A stretch of DNA of 9,267 bases from Kiritimatiellia bacterium (GTDB taxonomy: Bacteria; Verrucomicrobiota; Kiritimatiellia; SLAD01): assembly GCA_007134175.1 (NCBI GenBank), contig SLLF01000228.1:1-9267 (forward strand), in the 5' to 3' direction. The notes under the pieces are model-generated. The model did no database searches. It saw only the letters and a program-made list of their open reading frames with translations, and had not been told where the DNA came from. The translations under genes and the position numbers were made by a program. Below, one piece after another: positions 6,146 to 9,267 of the stretch. Each line of letters opens with the position of its first letter. The first letter of the stretch is position 1.

Positions 6146-8356
6146 TCATGGCATATTCCGCCATTTCCGGAACACCCAGGTGGACACCAGCAGCCCCATC
6201 AACAAAACCAACAGCGGCCACCGCTTCCATAGCGAGCGGAACGTCACGCGGACATCCTCCTCCACGCTGAGGGAGAGACGGGACAATGCGCGATCCATTT
6301 CCTCCGCCGATTCATAAAACTGTCCCCCGCTCGCCCGGGCCAGTGCACGCAATACGTCCGTATTTGAGGGTCGCGGGATGGTTTCCGGCGAGTAGGGCCG
6401 GACATTAAATGAAACGGGTTCACTAGAAAAACGGTCCGGTCCCTGGACGGATCGGGCCAAAGCCACGTACGACCCCGGTTCATCAGGTTCAAACTCCAAC
6501 ACGTATCCTGGATACGTGCGGCCCCGCTCCGTAATCACTTGCCTCGACTCCATCGCGTAAGGGACTTCCCGCCCGTCGGGAGCCGTAAGTACCACCTCTA
6601 TCGGGGGACCGACTTCATGCAACGATGCGTCGAAATAACGCGCGGAAAGCCGGATACGTTCCCCGCGATAAACCTGATCCTCACTCAACATGAGGTCGAT
6701 GTCCGGTCGATCCACGTCCTCCTCGTCCGGCATCATCCAATCCAGCAACTGGGTCCAGAAGCGCAGGTAGGGACGGGTATCCATGCTATCCGGATCCAGT
6801 TGCCAACGCCAGAGTGTATCGGTCAGCATGGCCGCCACCCGCCCTTGTCCATAGCGCTGAGTCACGACTAACGGCAACCGACCGCGCGGCGTATCCGCCG
6901 TCACCAGCACTTCGGCCGCTGCCCGGGGCGTCATGTCGGGAAAGACCGTCAACACGGGCGGCACCTGAGCCCAGAAATCGGCCTGGCCGGCAAACGCCGG
7001 ATGGGCCGCAGCCGCAGGTTCCAAATGCACGGCAAAGGGCAGATCGCCCTCGACAGCGGGAACGCCGCCAGGCCGGACCGGAAGAATCGTTTCCAATTCG
7101 GTTCGCTGAAAGCCGTTAACGCCCCAGCCCCGTCCGCCCCCCAGCAGGACCAGGCTGCCTCCCTCTTCCACAAAACGAACCAGATTGGCGGCGCGCCGTT
7201 CAGTCAACTCGTCGGCGTCCAGGTTGCCCAGGATGACCACCTTGAACTGGAGCAGGTCATCGTCCGACATGTCCGCACCGCGCGCCGCTCCGGGGGTACC
7301 GCTGACCGGATTTCCATCCGGACCACTGAAGAATATCGCCGGAACCGCATGCTCCACCGCCAGCAAGGCGCGCCGCAGGAAGCGGTACTCGAAACGCGGC
7401 GGCCCCTCTACATAAAGGATTTGGTTGCGGGGATCCGTGACCGTCACGGTCACTTGATACTCGTTGTCGGCAACCCGTGTTTCACCCGGCAACGGCTCGA
7501 CATAAACCCGGTAGGTATACACACCAACTTCGTCGTGTTGCAGAGCAAACACCACCTCGCGTTCACCGCCCCGGTCAGGCAACTGGATCGGCATCTCGCC
7601 CACCGGCTGGTCCTCCCTGAAAAGTTCTACGGTCAATGGTTGATCGCCGGTCCCTTCACCCGCCACGCGGACCCGCATTTCGGATTCCCAGCCGCGACTC
7701 ACCCGGCGCGGGGTCTGCACCGACACAATGCGGACATCCGGCTCGATTTCCCATTCCCATTCGTCATCCAACTGCACGGTGTAAACGGGAAACGGCAACG
7801 GTTCGGTCCCCCAGTCGTCATGCGCTTCCTGTGTATCCAGCCCGTCGCTGAGCAATAACAAACCGGCCACATTCAAACCGCGCAACCGCCCCGCCAGCTC
7901 GTGCAGATTCTCGCGCAACCACGTGGCTTCGCCGTCAGGCGTCAACTCGCGCCAGGCACTGCGGTTGCGTTCGACGGGATGCAAACGGCGGTCAAACGGA
8001 TAGAGTTCAATTTCCGCCTCGGCGGCCAGCGTATCTACCCATGCGCGTTCGAGCGCCAGCTGCGCGCGTTCCCAGCGGGTATCGGTGTCGGCATCCGCAG
8101 CCAGATTCATACTGCGGGAGGTATCCAGCGCAATGAGAAAACGGGGTTTGGTCAGCTGCCTATGTTCATCCCGGAATCCAGGCTGCAACAGGCTCCAGAA
8201 AAGCGCGGCCAGCGCAAGCAGAAACAAGAGGGACAACACGACCACGACCCAACGGCGGGCCACATAACGCCAGGCACTCCACAAGCCGAGCACGGCCCCC
8301 CCCAGGATACCCAGCACCAACACCCACAACGGTGGGGTATATTCCCATATAATCAC
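6146..8356 (-). CDS. VWA domain membrane protein with degenerate glutamine-amidotransferase-like domain
   Basis: 736 residues, complete. Two membrane helices (about 11-30 and 36-58) are joined by a short arginine-rich loop; a third lies at about 713-729, followed by RKWRNMP. The positive-inside rule places the large middle part in the periplasm. The VWA domain starts at about 71 and has the MIDAS motif D78-T-S80-R-S82 plus SDG at 170-172, so metal-dependent ligand binding looks intact. Beta-rich segments span about 205-305. Residues about 311-545 resemble a class I glutamine amidotransferase fold (ILYVEGPPRFEYRFL; VVILGN; FVEEGGSLVLLGGG; GRVAAMLTDTLWRW). The protein has no cysteine at all, so it cannot be a working amidotransferase of this class; the domain is probably structural or binding. 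A further beta domain covers about 555-655. Start: GTG, chosen because it overlaps the upstream stop as GTGA and follows a GGAG site. Such proteins accompany MoxR, DUF58 and BatA genes in PVC genomes. Exact role unknown. Confidence 0.85.
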   Translation of the reverse strand: MIIWEYTPPLWVLVLGILGGAVLGLWSAWRYVARRWVVVVLSLLFLLALAALFWSLLQPGFRDEHRQLTKPRFLIALDTSRSMNLAADADTDTRWERAQLALERAWVDTLAAEAEIELYPFDRRLHPVERNRSAWRELTPDGEATWLRENLHELAGRLRGLNVAGLLLLSDGLDTQEAHDDWGTEPLPFPVYTVQLDDEWEWEIEPDVRIVSVQTPRRVSRGWESEMRVRVAGEGTGDQPLTVELFREDQPVGEMPIQLPDRGGEREVVFALQHDEVGVYTYRVYVEPLPGETRVADNEYQVTVTVTDPRNQILYVEGPPRFEYRFLRRALLAVEHAVPAIFFSGPDGNPVSGTPGAARGADMSDDDLLQFKVVILGNLDADELTERRAANLVRFVEEGGSLVLLGGGRGWGVNGFQRTELETILPVRPGGVPAVEGDLPFAVHLEPAAAAHPAFAGQADFWAQVPPVLTVFPDMTPRAAAEVLVTADTPRGRLPLVVTQRYGQGRVAAMLTDTLWRWQLDPDSMDTRPYLRFWTQLLDWMMPDEEDVDRPDIDLMLSEDQVYRGERIRLSARYFDASLHEVGPPIEVVLTAPDGREVPYAMESRQVITERGRTYPGYVLEFEPDEPGSYVALARSVQGPDRFSSEPVSFNVRPYSPETIPRPSNTDVLRALARASGGQFYESAEEMDRALSRLSLSVEEDVRVTFRSLWKRWPLLVLLMGLLVSTWVFRKWRNMP

Positions 8357-9267
8357 GCTGGCGCTCCCCCACTATGACGCTTGACATGGCCTGACAAATC
8401 AACCGGCACCGTCCCGGCGGCACGCCCTCGGGCACGCGCCAGTCGGTTGGCATAGATGAATTCCAGGGGAATCAGCGCGGCCAGGAACCATAACAGCGGT
8501 TCATCATACGTGCGACCGACGCGGTGCGCATCGAGCACGGTGGCCAACTCGTCTGGACTTTCAGCAAAATAGAGGTTGGTCAACGCCAACCGTTCGCGTA
8601 GTTCAGCCACCTCGATCGGGGTAAGATTTGATTCTTCGCGCGGCAGATTGATCGCCACGACCGGCTGTCGGCCGTCGGGGCCGTCCACCGAATAGATCCC
8701 GGGACGGGTTAGGTTGTTCACCGTCAAGATCACTTGTCCCTCCTCCCGTATCTGGCGGATCGGAATCGGTATGTTATCGGGGCCAACCAAGCGCGTATCC
8801 GGTTCGGCATCCGGTAGCCAATCAGACAGCGGAAAGGCGCGACGCGCCCACTCATAAGGAGCACCCGCCTCCATGCTGGCGCCGTACTCAACCAACTGCG
8901 CGATCAGGGGAAGGTAAATGGGCGTCAGCGGAAAGTTGCTCCAGCTCCGATCAGCGCTAACGGAAAACATGACCACGCGGCCGCGTCCGTGGGGACGTTC
9001 GACCAGGAAGGGCTGGTCTTCCCCGCTCATGATAATCGGTACATGTTCCTCCGCCCAGTCGGTCCAGGTCAGTCGTCGCTGCTTGGCGATCACCGGGGAC
9101 GCAACCGCATCCGCGACGTTGCGCAACACCGGGTGCATGCGACGTACCCAAGTGAGCGTGCGCCGCTGCTGGGTCCGGGGCAGCTCCTCGGGTGCCCCGG
9201 GCAGACCTGGCAGCTGGCGCCAGGCCTGATAATCGGTCGGCCCGGCACGCGAACCCGGGAAAATGAC
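8353..9267 (-). CDS. BatA-like membrane protein, C-terminal part (5' end outside window)
   Basis: The reading frame is open to the window edge, leaving 304 residues and a TGA stop; the true start lies beyond 9267. Visible residues 94-116 carry a GRGRV...S.D.SWSNFP pattern, which in BatA-type proteins of PVC bacteria and Bacteroidetes follows the VWA or amidotransferase-like core. Residues about 140-215 look like a small beta domain (RPGIYSVDG, then AINLPREESNLTP). A single hydrophobic segment at about 256-273 (LLWFLAALIPLEFIYA) is followed by an arginine-rich tail, so the preceding domain should face the periplasm. No cysteine is present. The normal N-terminal BatA membrane domain and any VWA motif are off-window, so the VWA assignment is inferred from family. 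Family members usually sit beside MoxR and DUF58 genes and are thought to form an envelope complex. The stop overlaps the next gene's start, so the two are probably co-translated. The family is fairly sure; the function is unknown. Confidence 0.75.
   Translation of the reverse strand, partial: VIFPGSRAGPTDYQAWRQLPGLPGAPEELPRTQQRRTLTWVRRMHPVLRNVADAVASPVIAKQRRLTWTDWAEEHVPIIMSGEDQPFLVERPHGRGRVVMFSVSADRSWSNFPLTPIYLPLIAQLVEYGASMEAGAPYEWARRAFPLSDWLPDAEPDTRLVGPDNIPIPIRQIREEGQVILTVNNLTRPGIYSVDGPDGRQPVVAINLPREESNLTPIEVAELRERLALTNLYFAESPDELATVLDAHRVGRTYDEPLLWFLAALIPLEFIYANRLARARGRAAGTVPVDLSGHVKRHSGGAPA
8364..8367 (-). promoter_or_regulatory. Ribosome binding site (GGAG) supporting a GTG start
   Basis: Read on the minus strand, a GGGGGAG run ends seven bases before the GTG at 8354-8356. 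This spacing and the GTGA stop/start overlap decide the start of the VWA protein; no ATG is available at a comparable position. Ribosomes finishing the BatA-like gene can re-initiate here. Confidence 0.6.

Noticed and set aside
7001..7858. Plus-strand open frame of 285 codons
   Set aside because: Antisense to the VWA protein gene, no recognised domain and no upstream ribosome site worth noting; high GC makes long antisense frames common.

Overview
All recognisable genes in this window lie on the minus strand and read from high to low coordinates. They are packed like one operon: three junctions overlap by 1-4 bases, one gap is 26 bases and the largest is 66. No RNA gene, mobile element, CRISPR array or gene-free stretch above 100 bases was seen. 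GC is high (roughly 60% by eye). The gene set (BatA-like protein, VWA plus amidotransferase-like protein, giant DUF4175-like membrane protein, secreted jelly-roll protein) is typical of the PVC group. I infer a Verrucomicrobiota, Kiritimatiellota or related bacterium; the lineage call is an inference.

Layout in transcription order. (1) >9267-8353: C-terminal part of a BatA-like membrane protein, cut by the window edge. (2) 8356-6146: a 736-residue membrane protein with a VWA domain (intact MIDAS motif) and a degenerate class I glutamine-amidotransferase-like domain; it starts with GTG and overlaps gene 1 by four bases. (3) 6079-5492: a 195-residue secreted protein, probably a beta-sandwich, after a 66-base gap that holds a possible promoter. 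(4) 5465-1782: a 1227-residue DUF4175-like protein with three membrane segments, a beta-rich region, a long helical region, an acidic glycine-rich linker and a helical C-terminus. (5) 1782-916: a SagB/ThcOx-type nitroreductase-fold protein with a Sec-type signal peptide. (6) 919-<1: the first 306 residues of a protein resembling NADH:flavin oxidoreductase (old yellow enzyme), cut by the window edge and lacking the family's usual ligand-binding histidines.

Genes 1, 2 and 4 belong to the kind of operon usually led by a MoxR AAA+ ATPase and a DUF58 protein; those would lie beyond base 9267 and are not seen here. By the positive-inside rule, the large soluble parts of genes 1, 2 and 4 all face the periplasm, where products 3 and 5 are also sent. 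The unusual part is the tail: two probable flavin enzymes, one exported and one apparently cytosolic, translationally coupled to each other and to the VWA/DUF4175 module. A reasonable hypothesis is that the module assembles, protects or controls an envelope redox enzyme, but no substrate can be read from the sequence.
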